Shown here: one piece after another, positions 15,453 through 23,903 of the stretch
Layout: each line of letters begins with the position of its first letter
How positions within the stretch are numbered: the stretch's first letter is position 1
Source of the DNA: JAVBLG01 sp031553655
GTDB taxonomy: Bacteria; Desulfobacterota; Desulfovibrionia; Desulfovibrionales; Desulfovibrionaceae
Length of the DNA stretch: 64,000 nucleotides
Reading direction: 5' to 3'
Assembly (NCBI GenBank): GCA_031553655.1
Contig: JAVBLG010000044.1
Coordinates: forward strand, 16,785-80,784
Notes under the pieces: generated by a model
Told to the model about the DNA's origin: nothing
What the model saw: the letters and a program-made list of their open reading frames with translations, nothing else
Database searches by the model: none
Program-made: the position numbers and the translations under genes

Positions 15453-16366
15453 TATTGGGCCTCCGCCGCTTTTTCCTCTACGGGTTCTTTTTTCTTTTTG
15501 CCGAACATAACAGCAATGAAAATGCTGAGTTCATAAAGAATCAGCATCGGACCGGCCATGAGCAGTTGCGAAAGCACATCCGGTGGGGTGAGAATGGCGG
15601 CGATTATAAAAATAGCCAGAACGGCGTAGCGCCGCACACGGCGCATGTCTTCCGCAGTCACAAGCCCCATACGCGAGAGGAAAAAAGTGAACAGCGGCAT
15701 TTCAAAAATCAGGCCGAAAGCGATCATCAATTTGAGGGCAAAACTCAAGTATTCGCTGAGCGAGGGCATGGGGACGATAATATCCGTGGCAAAACCCATG
15801 AAAAAAGTAAAGGCGAACGGAAATACCGTAAAATAACAAAATAGAGCCCCGGTTATGAAAAAGAAAGCTGAAAATGCGGCCAGAGGCACCATATGGCGCT
15901 TTTCTTCTTCATATAGTCCTGGGGCAATGAAAGCCCATACTTGATAAAAAATAAAGGGGCTTGCCAGAAATACGGCAGCCACAAAGGCCACCTGCATGTA
16001 AACAAAGAATGCTTCGGGCAGTGCTGTGAAAATGAGCTTCGAGTCCGGAGGCAGCGCCTTCACCAAAGGATTCATAAGCACGGCGAAAATGTCGTCAGCC
16101 ACGGAGTAGCAAGCCATAAAAGCCAGACCAACGGCAATAGCGCTGCGAATCAACCGCGAGCGCAACTCCCCAAGATGCTCCATGAGCGACATGGGCTTTT
16201 CTACGGTCTTTGTATCTTTTTCTTCTTTTGATTCATCGGAAGGAGCCGCCGCAACGGGCAGCTCTGAAGACACCGCCGCGTTCAGGTTCTTTTCTCCTTC
16301 CACAGCCGGAAGCTTCCCGGTTGACGTCACGTCATCATTTTTCACATCTTCAACGGAATTGCTCAT
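15452..16366 (-). CDS. tatC: Twin-arginine translocase subunit TatC
   Basis: Inner-membrane receptor for twin-arginine signal peptides, partner of TatB. The 304-residue protein has an unusual N-terminal hydrophilic extension of about 58 residues rich in Ser, Glu and Lys before the normal TatC start, MSLMEHLGELRSRLI. Six membrane helices follow, with FIFYQVWAFIAPGLYEEEKR, the characteristic TatC loop, and FEMPLFTFFLSRMGLV. The C-terminus is short and lysine/glutamate rich. The gene shares ATGA with tatB and TAATG with hisB. A downstream start at Met59 or Met62 would remove the extension, but the tatB overlap supports the long form. Confidence 0.95.
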   Translation of the reverse strand: MSNSVEDVKNDDVTSTGKLPAVEGEKNLNAAVSSELPVAAAPSDESKEEKDTKTVEKPMSLMEHLGELRSRLIRSAIAVGLAFMACYSVADDIFAVLMNPLVKALPPDSKLIFTALPEAFFVYMQVAFVAAVFLASPFIFYQVWAFIAPGLYEEEKRHMVPLAAFSAFFFITGALFCYFTVFPFAFTFFMGFATDIIVPMPSLSEYLSFALKLMIAFGLIFEMPLFTFFLSRMGLVTAEDMRRVRRYAVLAIFIIAAILTPPDVLSQLLMAGPMLILYELSIFIAVMFGKKKKEPVEEKAAEAQ

Positions 16367-17004
16367 GCCCGCTCCGTTTTGCCCGTGTCTTTGCCCGCTT
16401 CGGCTGTTTTTCCTGCGCCAGGTGAAGTCGCTCCGGCCTCAAGATCGGCCTCCATGCGGGCCTTGGCCACAGCTCGAGCCAGGGGGGAATCGGGATTCAC
16501 ATCGTCCACATAATCGGTATTGCCGCCATTGGCAGGTTTTGTGTCGGCGGCAGGCTTTGTTTCAGCAACGGAGGCCGAATCGGCTTTTGCGACTGTTGCT
16601 TCCGCAGGTGGTCTCGAAGCCGCCTCAGCCTTTGTTTCGGCAACCGGGCCGGAGGTTTTTCCAGGTGTTACATCCACCACCTGGCCGGAGCTTGCTCCTG
16701 TTTCGGCGTTGGTTGCGGAACCGGCCCCGGCATTGCTTGTTTTGCTGCCGGCCCCGGTGTCAGCCGCTTTGGCCTTGTCGCTATCTGTTCCAAAAATTTC
16801 TTTTTCCGCTTCTTTTTTGCGCTTTTCGTGATCTTCCTGTTCAACTTCCGCATTCATGGTGCGTTGAAACTCTGTGGAAACGCGGCGAAACTCGCCCATG
16901 GCCTTGCCCAAGGTTTTGGCGATTTGCGGCAGGCTTTTGGGACCCAGCACAATCAGGGCCACTACCAGGATTACCAGAAGTTCAGTGCTTCCGATGCCGA
17001 ACAT
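16363..17004 (-). CDS. tatB: Sec-independent translocase protein TatB
   Basis: Single-span membrane protein that forms the TatBC signal-peptide receptor. The 213 residues start MFGIGSTELLVILVVALIVLGP, the TatA/B anchor with the conserved Glu8 and the Gly-Pro hinge. An amphipathic helix (LPQIAKTLGKAMGEFRRVS) and a charged coiled region follow. Residues after about 75 are a low-complexity tail of Ala, Thr, Glu, Lys and Ser. The length, the polar Glu and adjacency to tatC argue for TatB over TatA. GGAG is well placed before the ATG, right after a stable hairpin in the leader. No tatA gene is visible in the window. Confidence 0.9.
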   Translation of the reverse strand: MFGIGSTELLVILVVALIVLGPKSLPQIAKTLGKAMGEFRRVSTEFQRTMNAEVEQEDHEKRKKEAEKEIFGTDSDKAKAADTGAGSKTSNAGAGSATNAETGASSGQVVDVTPGKTSGPVAETKAEAASRPPAEATVAKADSASVAETKPAADTKPANGGNTDYVDDVNPDSPLARAVAKARMEADLEAGATSPGAGKTAEAGKDTGKTERA

Positions 17005-17017
17005 AATTACTCCGATG

Positions 17018-17046
17018 CGGCTTCTCCGGTTGGGCCGGAGAAGCCG
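17018..17046 (-). other. Stable 12-bp hairpin just upstream of tatB
   Basis: CGGCTTCTCCGG (17018-17029) pairs perfectly with 17035-17046 around a five-base loop, between guaA and tatB. It has no T-run, and the tatB GGAG site follows within a few bases. A role as the guaA 3' end, or in limiting access to the tatB start, is possible. Confidence 0.6.
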
Positions 17047-17124
17047 TTACTTACAGTGGAAAACGTTTTTATAATTTCGGGCATTTTCCGGCGCAACTGC
17101 CTCAGAGTCGGCGCGCCATCCCTG

Positions 17125-18669
17125 TTATTCCCATTCAATGGTGCTTGGCGGCTTGGAGGAAATATCGTAAACAACACGGTTCACGCCCTGAACCTCATTG
17201 ATTATGCGCCCTGAAATGCGCGCCAGCAAGTCGTAGGGCAAGCGGGTCCAGTCGGCGGTCATGGCGTCCACGCTGTCCACCACGCGCAGGGCCACCACAT
17301 GTTCGTAGGTGCGCCCGTCGCCCATCACCCCCACGGTTTTCAGCGGCAGCAAAATGGCAAATCCCTGCCATACTTTGCGATACCAGCCGCTGGCCTTGAG
17401 TTCATCCTGCACCACTTTGTCGGCTTCGCGCAAAATGGCCAGCCGTTCTTCACTCACTTCGCCAATCACGCGAATAGCCAGCGACGGGCCGGGGAAGGGG
17501 TGACGCCATACAATCGATTCGGGCAGGCCCAGCTCTTCGGCTACCTTACGCACTTCATCTTTAAAAAGATCGCGCAGGGGCTCCACCAGTTTCATATTCA
17601 TTTGTTCCGGAAGGCCACCCACATTGTGATGGCTCTTTATAACCGCCGACGGCCCCTTGGGTGATATGGACTCGATCACGTCGGGGTAAATGGTGCCCTG
17701 GGCCAGAAAGTCCACATTGCCTATGGCCTTAGCTTCCTTGTCGAAAATTTCGATGAAAGTGTGCCCGATGATGTGTCGCTTTTTTTCGGGGTCTTCCACT
17801 CCGGACAAACGTGAGAGGAATTGCTCAGAGGCATTGACCAGCTTGAGGTTCAGGTCGAAATGCTCGCGCAGGTAGCCCACCACTTCTTCTGATTCGTTCT
17901 TGCGCATCAGGCCGTGATCCACAAAAATGCAGTGCAGGCGGTGGCCTATGGCCTTGTTGAGCAGTACTGCCACTACTGTAGAGTCTATCCCACCGGAGAG
18001 GGCACACACAACATGACTGTTGCCGATTTTTTCCTTCATCTCGGCAATGGCGCGCTCAACAAAGGAAGACATTGTCCAGTCATTTTTGAGCCCGCAAATT
18101 TCAAAAATGAAGTTGCGCAGAATTTTCACGCCATCTTCGCTGTGATGTACTTCAGGGTGGAACTGTACACCGTAGATACGCCGCTCAACATTGGACATGG
18201 CCGCTATTTCGACCTTTTCCGTATGCCCTCCGGCCACAAATCCGGGCGGGACAGCATTTACCGTGTCACCGTGGCTCATCCACACCCTGGAAGTGGAAGA
18301 CATGTCCATGCCGCGCCATAACGGAGAGGAGCCGGTTACAGTCAATTCCGCCGGGCCATATTCGCGCGCGGTTGAGCGCGTAAGCTCGCCGCCGAGGGCC
18401 TGGGCCAGAATCTGCATGCCATAGCATATACCCAGCACCGGCACACCTAGTTCCAGAAGCTTCATATCCAGAGCAGGGGCGCCTTCTTCTCCTACGCTGG
18501 CCGGGCCTCCGGAAAGAATCAGCGCCGAAGGCTTGAGATCGCGCACAAAATCGGAACTGACCGTGCAGGGATGAATTTCGGAGTATACTCCGGCCTCGCG
18601 CACACGGCGGGCTATAAGCTGGGTAACCTGGGAACCGTAATCAATAATTACTACCTTGCTGTGGGGCAC
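17125..18669 (-). CDS. guaA: GMP synthase (glutamine-hydrolysing)
   Basis: Aminates XMP to GMP using glutamine and ATP. The 514 residues contain an N-terminal class I glutaminase (Cys in VLGICYGMQ; His and Glu in VQFHPEVHHSE), then the ATP pyrophosphatase domain with P-loop ALSGGIDST, and a C-terminal dimerisation domain ending DISSKPPSTIEWE, the conserved GuaA end. HPFPGPSLAIRVIGE is also diagnostic. It follows guaB on the same strand with a gap of about 70 bases, so the two purine enzymes probably form one transcript. No purine riboswitch was seen in the short gap. Confidence 0.97.
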   Translation of the reverse strand: MPHSKVVIIDYGSQVTQLIARRVREAGVYSEIHPCTVSSDFVRDLKPSALILSGGPASVGEEGAPALDMKLLELGVPVLGICYGMQILAQALGGELTRSTAREYGPAELTVTGSSPLWRGMDMSSTSRVWMSHGDTVNAVPPGFVAGGHTEKVEIAAMSNVERRIYGVQFHPEVHHSEDGVKILRNFIFEICGLKNDWTMSSFVERAIAEMKEKIGNSHVVCALSGGIDSTVVAVLLNKAIGHRLHCIFVDHGLMRKNESEEVVGYLREHFDLNLKLVNASEQFLSRLSGVEDPEKKRHIIGHTFIEIFDKEAKAIGNVDFLAQGTIYPDVIESISPKGPSAVIKSHHNVGGLPEQMNMKLVEPLRDLFKDEVRKVAEELGLPESIVWRHPFPGPSLAIRVIGEVSEERLAILREADKVVQDELKASGWYRKVWQGFAILLPLKTVGVMGDGRTYEHVVALRVVDSVDAMTADWTRLPYDLLARISGRIINEVQGVNRVVYDISSKPPSTIEWE

Positions 18670-18742
18670 GGAGCTACTCCTGAGCTTTTGGGTTTATTTA
18701 AGTTTTATATAAATAAAGCTCTATATTACATGTCGGCGTTTC

Positions 18743-20200
18743 CTAATTGTCAACGCGGTAATTCGGCGCTTCCTTGGTGATAATTACGTCATGCACATGG
18801 CTTTCGCGCAGGCCGGCGGCCGATATTTCACAAACCTGCGCCTTTTCGCGCAGAGTTTTTAGACTGTCCGCCCCGGTATAGCCCATGCCCGAGCGCAGCC
18901 CGCCCATGAGTTGATAGATGGAATCCATCACGCCACCGCGATAGGGCACGCGGCCCACAATACCCTCGGGAACCAGCTTTTTGCTGCTCTTCTGGAAGTA
19001 ACGGTCACTACTGCCTTCCTTCATGGCGTCGATGGAACCCATGCCGCGATATATTTTATAGGTGCGGCCCTGGTAGAGTATAGTTTCGCCGGGGCTTTCC
19101 TCAGTTCCGGCGAACAGTCCGCCTACCATCACCGAGTCGGCTCCAACGGCCAGAGCCTTAACGATGTCGCCGGAAAACTTGATGCCTCCGTCGGCTATGC
19201 AGGTGCGCCCAAGCTCTTTGGCGGCGCGCGAGGCATTGATTATTGCTGTAACCTGGGGCACACCCACACCGGCCACTATGCGCGTGGTGCATATAGAACC
19301 GGGGCCGATGCCCACTTTCACCGAGTCGGCACCGGCCTCAAGAATGGCCTTGGCCCCCTCGTAGGTGCCTACATTTCCGGCTACAAGCCGACAATCGGGG
19401 AAGGCATGCTTGAGCATGCGGATAGCCCGCAATATATTGGCCGAATGCCCGTGCGCCGAATCCAGCACCAGTACGTCGGCTCCGGCTGCCAGAAGCTCTG
19501 AGGCGCGCTCTTCGCAATCACCGCCCACGCCTATGGCCGCGCCAACCCTCAGGCGGCCTTTGTCGTCCTTGCATGAATCGGGATATTTTTGAACTTTGTC
19601 AATATCTTTCATGGTGATGAGGCCGCGCAGGCAGTTGTTTTCATCCACCACCAGCAGTTTTTCAATACGATGTCGATGCAGATGCTCACGCGATTCATCA
19701 AGGGTTGTGCCTACGGGCACTGTAACCAGATTTTCGCCGGTCATTACCTCACGCACCTTTGTGTCCGGGGCGTCCTTCACAAAACGCACGTCGCGGTTGG
19801 TGAGAATGCCCACCAGCCTGGTTCCGTCAACCACCGGCAGGCCGGAAACGCGGTATTCCGACATCAGATCCAGGGCGTGCTGCACGCTGTCGCCTGAAGA
19901 TACGGTAACCGGATCGAGAATCATGCCGCTTTCCGATTTTTTGACCTTTTCCACTTCGAGGCGTTGGCTCGCCACGGGCATATTTTTATGAACAATGCCT
20001 ATTCCACCCATGCGGGCCATGGATATGGCCATGGCCGACTCGGTAACTGTGTCCATTGCCGCCGAAAGCAGCGGAATGCGCAAGGGAATGTCGGGGGTAA
20101 GAAAAGTGGAGATGTCAACCTGATCAGGAGTAACCTCCGAATAAGCCGGAATAAGCAGAATGTCGTCAAAAGTTAGGGCCTTGCCCAAATTGGTAAACAT
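18743..20200 (-). CDS. guaB: IMP dehydrogenase
   Basis: NAD-dependent oxidation of IMP to XMP, the first committed step of guanine nucleotide synthesis. The 485-residue enzyme has the TIM barrel interrupted by a pair of CBS domains (about residues 90-205, MILDPVTVSSGDSV to TMKDIDKVQKYP). The catalytic cysteine loop GPGSICTTRIVAGVG and the flap region with EGIVGRVPYRGG follow. The N-terminus (ALTFDDILLIPAYSEV) is the standard bacterial start. It lies immediately upstream of guaA. Expression probably starts in the AT-rich gap before the divergent tRNA gene. Confidence 0.97.
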   Translation of the reverse strand: MFTNLGKALTFDDILLIPAYSEVTPDQVDISTFLTPDIPLRIPLLSAAMDTVTESAMAISMARMGGIGIVHKNMPVASQRLEVEKVKKSESGMILDPVTVSSGDSVQHALDLMSEYRVSGLPVVDGTRLVGILTNRDVRFVKDAPDTKVREVMTGENLVTVPVGTTLDESREHLHRHRIEKLLVVDENNCLRGLITMKDIDKVQKYPDSCKDDKGRLRVGAAIGVGGDCEERASELLAAGADVLVLDSAHGHSANILRAIRMLKHAFPDCRLVAGNVGTYEGAKAILEAGADSVKVGIGPGSICTTRIVAGVGVPQVTAIINASRAAKELGRTCIADGGIKFSGDIVKALAVGADSVMVGGLFAGTEESPGETILYQGRTYKIYRGMGSIDAMKEGSSDRYFQKSSKKLVPEGIVGRVPYRGGVMDSIYQLMGGLRSGMGYTGADSLKTLREKAQVCEISAAGLRESHVHDVIITKEAPNYRVDN

Positions 20201-20312
20201 TGGCGCTCTCTTATTTGCTTGTAATTGTTAACAAATTTTAAACCGATAGCATAACCCCAGCCAGAAATTATGTCAATGTGCGTGTAAGATGGTTTTATTT
20301 GGAAAAATAATG

Positions 20313-20340
20313 TTGACAAGAAGCGCCTTCCTGAGATAGA
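20313..20340 (+). promoter_or_regulatory. Candidate sigma-70 promoter for tRNA-Val
   Basis: A perfect TTGACA (-35) at 20313-20318 and a weak GATAGA (-10) at 20335-20340, 16 bases apart. This places the transcription start a few bases before the tRNA 5' end. The strong -35 and position support it; the -10 is poor. Confidence 0.5.
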
Positions 20341-20353
20341 CATCTTTTGCACC

Positions 20354-20429
20354 GGGCAGTTAGCTCAGCTGGTAGAGCACCGCCTTCACACGGCGGGGGC
20401 CACAGGTTCAAGTCCTGTACTGCCCACCA
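20354..20429 (+). tRNA. tRNA-Val (anticodon CAC)
   Basis: A 76-base cloverleaf including the encoded CCA end. The acceptor stem GGGCAGT pairs with ACTGCCC, the D arm reads TAGCTCAGCTGGTAGAGCA, and the anticodon stem CCGCC/GGCGG encloses the loop TTCACAC with anticodon CAC (20387-20389), which reads GTG valine codons. The T arm is ACAGGTTCAAGTCCTGT. It is followed closely by an intrinsic terminator. No integrase or displaced 3' copy is near, so it is not an occupied integration site here. Confidence 0.97.
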
Positions 20430-20437
20430 GTAATTTC

Positions 20438-20470
20438 AAGGGGTTGCGATGAAAGTCGTAACCCCTTTTT
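20438..20470 (+). terminator. Intrinsic terminator of tRNA-Val
   Basis: AAGGGGTTGCG (20438-20448) pairs with CGTAACCCCTT (20457-20467), with one G-T pair, followed by a run of five T. It sits nine bases after the tRNA. Confidence 0.9.
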
Positions 20471-20691
20471 GCGTATTGAGGGTTCTTCCCCAAAGAAGGG
20501 GGCGGGTCCTTTTTTCCACTTTTTTATGAAGAGCTGTCTTTGTTTGACTTCATGCAGCCAAGTGGATACATATTATCCATGAGAGCAGTCACGGGCCGCC
20601 AGAGTATTCCTCTAATTTAATTCGTAAAACACTCTAAAATTGGCCAAAAGAGTCAAACTTCCAAACTTGTTTGCAACAAGGGGGCAAGCTC

Positions 20692-21966
20692 ATGCTCAAC
20701 CGGCTGAAAAGCGTTTTCCACGGAGATCTACTTGTCTTTTGCGCCGGGGCCGTACTTATCGGCCTGGCAGCCATGCTTCTTTCGCGCTCCGCCGGGCTGG
20801 CTTTTCACCTGTTTGAACGCCTCCAGACTCATTGGTGGTGGCCTTTTTTGTCTTTGCCCTTGGGCGGTATGGCCCTGGTCTGGTTTATACGCAAGGTGGG
20901 TCCGGGAACGGAAGGCAGCGGAATACAGCAGGCTGTGGCCGCTCTTGAAGTGGCGTCCTCTTCGGAAAAAGTCGGCCTATTGGTGAACATGCGTCTGGCT
21001 GCGGCCAAGTTCGTGGCTATAGTGGGAGGCTTGGGTTCCGGTTTTGTTTTGGGACTGGAAGGGCCAACAGTGCAGATAGGTGCTGCCGCCATGTATTCGT
21101 TGCGTCGTTTTTTGCCCCAAAACAGTAAGGTGGCGCGCAAGCAACTCATAACGGCCGGAGGCGCCGCGGGCATAGCCGCCGCCTTCAGCGCGCCCATGGC
21201 CGGAATTATGTTTGCGGTGGAGGAGCTTTCCCACTCTGTGGACCGCCATACTTCCGCCAAAGTTATGCTGGCTGTGGCTCTGGCCGGGGCGGTTCCCATG
21301 TTTCTTGACGAAAAGAACAGCTACTTCGGGCACATTACGCTGTTGCGCCATGATCCTCTGGAACTTATCCTCATTTTGTTGCTGGTGGCGGCGGCAGGCG
21401 GGGCGCTTGGCGGGCTGTTTTCCTGGTTGTCCATATACTCCCACCGTTGGCTTCCCTCTAAAATAAGGCGCATACAGGCGTGCCGCCCCTATCTATTTGT
21501 GGTGCTGTGCGGCCTGTTCATTGCCGTTTGCGGGCTTGGCGCGCCTGTTTTCGGCAGCGGAGCCGAAAGAGCCACCATGGCCCTGAACGGGGAATTTACC
21601 CCGGAATGGCAATATGTTCCGCTAAAATTTGCGGCTTTTCTCGCCACCACACTCACCGGACTGCCAGGCGGAATTTTTGCGCCTTCGCTTTCGTTGGGGG
21701 TGGGGTTAGGCAGCTTGTTGAGTTTTTTGGGCGATCCGGTATGGCAGGCCGAAATAATGTGTGCCGGCATGGTAGCGGTACTGGCCGGTGTAACCCGCGC
21801 CCCGCTGACGGCCGCATTCATAGTCATAGAGATGACCGACGGCCATGTCATGATTCTGGAGGCGCTGCTTGTGGCCCTGATTGCCGGAACCTTGGCCCGC
21901 AGATTTCACACCCGTTATTATCACGAATTGGCCAGGCGGGCTTTGCGCGAGATTTCGGCTAAGTGA
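20692..21966 (+). CDS. ClC-family chloride channel/antiporter
   Basis: Membrane protein of 424 residues with the ClC fold. The three selectivity signatures are present: GPGTEGSGIQQ (GSGIP type), GLEGPTVQIG with the gating glutamate at about residue 123, and GLPGGIFAPSLSLG. FAVEELSH is also typical. No C-terminal CBS domains. The ATG is chosen over an in-frame TTG 21 bases upstream because AGGGGG sits at the right distance. Members either conduct or exchange Cl-, NO3- or F-. The Gln in GSGIQQ, where many have Pro, leaves the ion unclear. It is alone in its transcription unit after the tRNA terminator. Confidence 0.9.
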   Translation: MLNRLKSVFHGDLLVFCAGAVLIGLAAMLLSRSAGLAFHLFERLQTHWWWPFLSLPLGGMALVWFIRKVGPGTEGSGIQQAVAALEVASSSEKVGLLVNMRLAAAKFVAIVGGLGSGFVLGLEGPTVQIGAAAMYSLRRFLPQNSKVARKQLITAGGAAGIAAAFSAPMAGIMFAVEELSHSVDRHTSAKVMLAVALAGAVPMFLDEKNSYFGHITLLRHDPLELILILLLVAAAGGALGGLFSWLSIYSHRWLPSKIRRIQACRPYLFVVLCGLFIAVCGLGAPVFGSGAERATMALNGEFTPEWQYVPLKFAAFLATTLTGLPGGIFAPSLSLGVGLGSLLSFLGDPVWQAEIMCAGMVAVLAGVTRAPLTAAFIVIEMTDGHVMILEALLVALIAGTLARRFHTRYYHELARRALREISAK

Positions 21967-22098
21967 TTTCGACTTCTTAATTCCCGAATTTTATTGATGA
22001 ATAATTTTATACGCAGTGGCCTTTATGTTCGCCTCGGGCTATTGAGCATAATATGATTTTGATTTATCTTGCCGCCATATAATAATTTAGGAGGGGCT

Positions 22099-22497
22099 AT
22101 GAGAGCGCTTTTATTCATTTTGGCCGGCATGCTTGCCTGGGGGGCCGCAATCCCGTCCATTCCCGAGGCTCAGGCTGAGCGGCTGGTGGCATATTCATAT
22201 CACCGCGGTGACGCTGCCGACCTGAAACGGGAATTTCGGGATTTGTGGCGTGATCTCAATGATTTCAGACATAAACACAGTTTTCAGGCTCAGGGCTTCA
22301 GTTCCAGAGGGCCTTATGGCGTGTGGATGAGAAGAGTTGAAGATGCCGGACGTCGTTATCCAGACAGGCTGCAGAGGCAGATGGGCCTTGTTTTTGCCGA
22401 GTTGCGCCAGGTAGGTCTGGATTATGAACGCACCAGAGGCAACGGCAGTCGACATACGCAGCAGAAGGCGGCGGCGTTTGACCGCGCGTTGCGATAA
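22099..22497 (+). CDS. Small secreted protein, unknown function
   Basis: A 132-residue protein with a clear signal peptide (MRALLFILAGMLAWGAAIP, predicted cleavage near AQA-E). The mature part is about 105 residues, basic and helical, with many Arg, Gln and Asp residues and several Tyr/Trp (for example REFRDLWRDLNDFRHKH and GPYGVWMRRVEDAGRRYPD). AGGAGG is well placed before this ATG; the frame extends ten codons upstream but lacks a site there. No family was recognised. It is followed by an intrinsic terminator, so it is probably monocistronic. A periplasmic location is an inference. Confidence 0.75.
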   Translation: MRALLFILAGMLAWGAAIPSIPEAQAERLVAYSYHRGDAADLKREFRDLWRDLNDFRHKHSFQAQGFSSRGPYGVWMRRVEDAGRRYPDRLQRQMGLVFAELRQVGLDYERTRGNGSRHTQQKAAAFDRALR

Positions 22498-22505
22498 ATA
22501 TTTTT

Positions 22506-22547
22506 TTCGGGGCTGCCGACATGCCGCCAGTGGCCCCGAAGCTTTTT
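22506..22547 (+). terminator. Intrinsic terminator after the small secreted protein gene
   Basis: TTCGGGGC (22506-22513) pairs with GCCCCGAA (22533-22540), followed by GCTTTTT. It separates the gene from the convergent propeller-like gene. Confidence 0.75.
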
Positions 22548-22563
22548 CTCCGTCGGAGACACC

Positions 22564-23517
22564 TTATGGAATATACATGCAGCGCGGCGGGAATTCTCCT
22601 TCCAGCGGCAGATCGGGCAGGGTCAGCAAATGGGGAGTCACCACGCGCATCAAGGCTGAATTCCAGGGAATGATATCGTAAATTTCGCCCAGAGGGGCCA
22701 CAGGGTATTGCGTTACGCGTCCGCTGTCATCAAGATGGAACAGCACCATGCCGCCGCCCGCTCCTTCGCGCACATGGCGGCGCGTGCTGCCGCCCATCAG
22801 CCAACCGTCACCCACGCGCATGCAGCCGCGCAGGAAATGGGTGTCGGTTATTTTGTAGGAATGCGCAAGACACAGTGTGCCATTGCTCCTTGGTTCAAAA
22901 TGGTACAACTCGCCTGTGGAAGACGAGCAGCAATACACGCATTTTTCATGTTCCACCAGTGAATGCGGGCAATTCAGGCCCGACGCCGCTATGGTGGATA
23001 TAGTACGTCTGCTCTGGCGGCGAATATGAAAAATTACACCCAGCCCCTCCTTATTCCAGGCAGGCCAGTCTTTTTTTAGATGTTGAAAAGGCTGATAATG
23101 GAAGGCTGAAGCCAGAATTCCGCCTCGCCACGGTATGATATCATTAAGATGTATGGCATCCGGCGGAAGGGGACCTTCCCAGCCCTCAAGAGGCGAGCAG
23201 CTTATGGCGTCTCCCTCGTCCGGCATCATCAACACCCGCGAATTGCCGGTGTCGGCCAGCCCCATTATCCCACCGCCCAGCACCTTGACGCTGTGGGCCA
23301 GGTTATCGTGCGGGCCGGGCAGAAGGCGTTGCTTGACTCCATTGGCGTTTATGGTGGTAAGCGTGTTATCCGAAGCCACCCACAAATTGCGCTCGTCGGC
23401 GCAAACCCCGCAGGTGCGCAGAGTATTGCCCGGGCAGTACCAGAACACCTGGCGTTCGACAAGGTCGTAACCAACTAGAGCTACGGCGCTGTTTACACAA
23501 CTTATGAGCAGTTTCAT
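22564..23517 (-). CDS. Hypothetical beta-propeller-like protein
   Basis: A 317-residue protein with no signal peptide or membrane segment. It has recurring blocks of about 40 residues with the pattern of propeller blades: LISCVNSAVALVGYD, LWVASDNTLTTINANGV, GIMGLADTGNSRVLMM, CVYCCSSSTGELYHFEP and GWLMGGSTRRHVREG. The N-terminal blades (VGYDLVERQVFWYCPG) resemble the NHL/DUF4915-type repeats. No catalytic residues were identified; eight cysteines are scattered through it. It is convergent with the small secreted protein gene and divergent from lpd across about 390 bases. Function unknown. Confidence 0.7.
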   Translation of the reverse strand: MKLLISCVNSAVALVGYDLVERQVFWYCPGNTLRTCGVCADERNLWVASDNTLTTINANGVKQRLLPGPHDNLAHSVKVLGGGIMGLADTGNSRVLMMPDEGDAISCSPLEGWEGPLPPDAIHLNDIIPWRGGILASAFHYQPFQHLKKDWPAWNKEGLGVIFHIRRQSRRTISTIAASGLNCPHSLVEHEKCVYCCSSSTGELYHFEPRSNGTLCLAHSYKITDTHFLRGCMRVGDGWLMGGSTRRHVREGAGGGMVLFHLDDSGRVTQYPVAPLGEIYDIIPWNSALMRVVTPHLLTLPDLPLEGEFPPRCMYIP

Positions 23518-23764
23518 TGAGTCTCCATATTTTAGGCGGCGGGGGCAATTTGGCGTTATACGAGGCCCGTACGCGGCGATGAAGCGGATACTTGACCATC
23601 CCCTCGAAGGAGGTTAAGCCTAAGCGTATTGCCGTAAAGTCGATTTGAAGCCTTCCCTTTATCAAAACTTCCCTTATGGTCCAAACCCTCCCCCCTTCAG
23701 GGGGAAAAATTGAATGACAAGACGGCAAGGCCGAGGGAATCCTTTTTGTAACCCCTTCCTTTAG
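23518..23764. other. Intergenic DNA with degenerate repeat fragments
   Basis: No gene is supported between the propeller-like gene and lpd. The left part has TTTGGCGTTATACGAGG (23553-23569), similar to the arm of element B. The middle is rich in C/G runs, including CCCTCCCCCTTCAGGGGG around 23690-23705. The right end passes into the 81-bp direct repeat. Confidence 0.55.
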
Positions 23765-23845
23765 GGAGGGGCAATCCGCACGGCTCCTATCCGCCGCAGA
23801 CGGAGTCAGTCGGCGGATGGAGTTGACTGTGGATTGAAATATGCC
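23765..23845. repeat. 81-bp dispersed repeat R2, copy 1
   Basis: Matches 34000-34080 with about six differences over 81 bases. It contains an internal inverted repeat TCCGCCG/CGGCGGA around a GACGGAGTC core. It lies about 60 bases upstream of lpd. Confidence 0.92.
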
Positions 23846-23903
23846 GGTTCCTTCACGTCTTGATCCGGCCTCCAACATAAATCATATTTTTTGAGAGGAT
23901 GCA

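Noticed and set aside
20354..20429. tRNA-Val as an integration site of a genomic island
   Set aside because: No integrase, no repeated tRNA 3' end and no accessory gene run follow; a normal terminator and a ClC gene are next.
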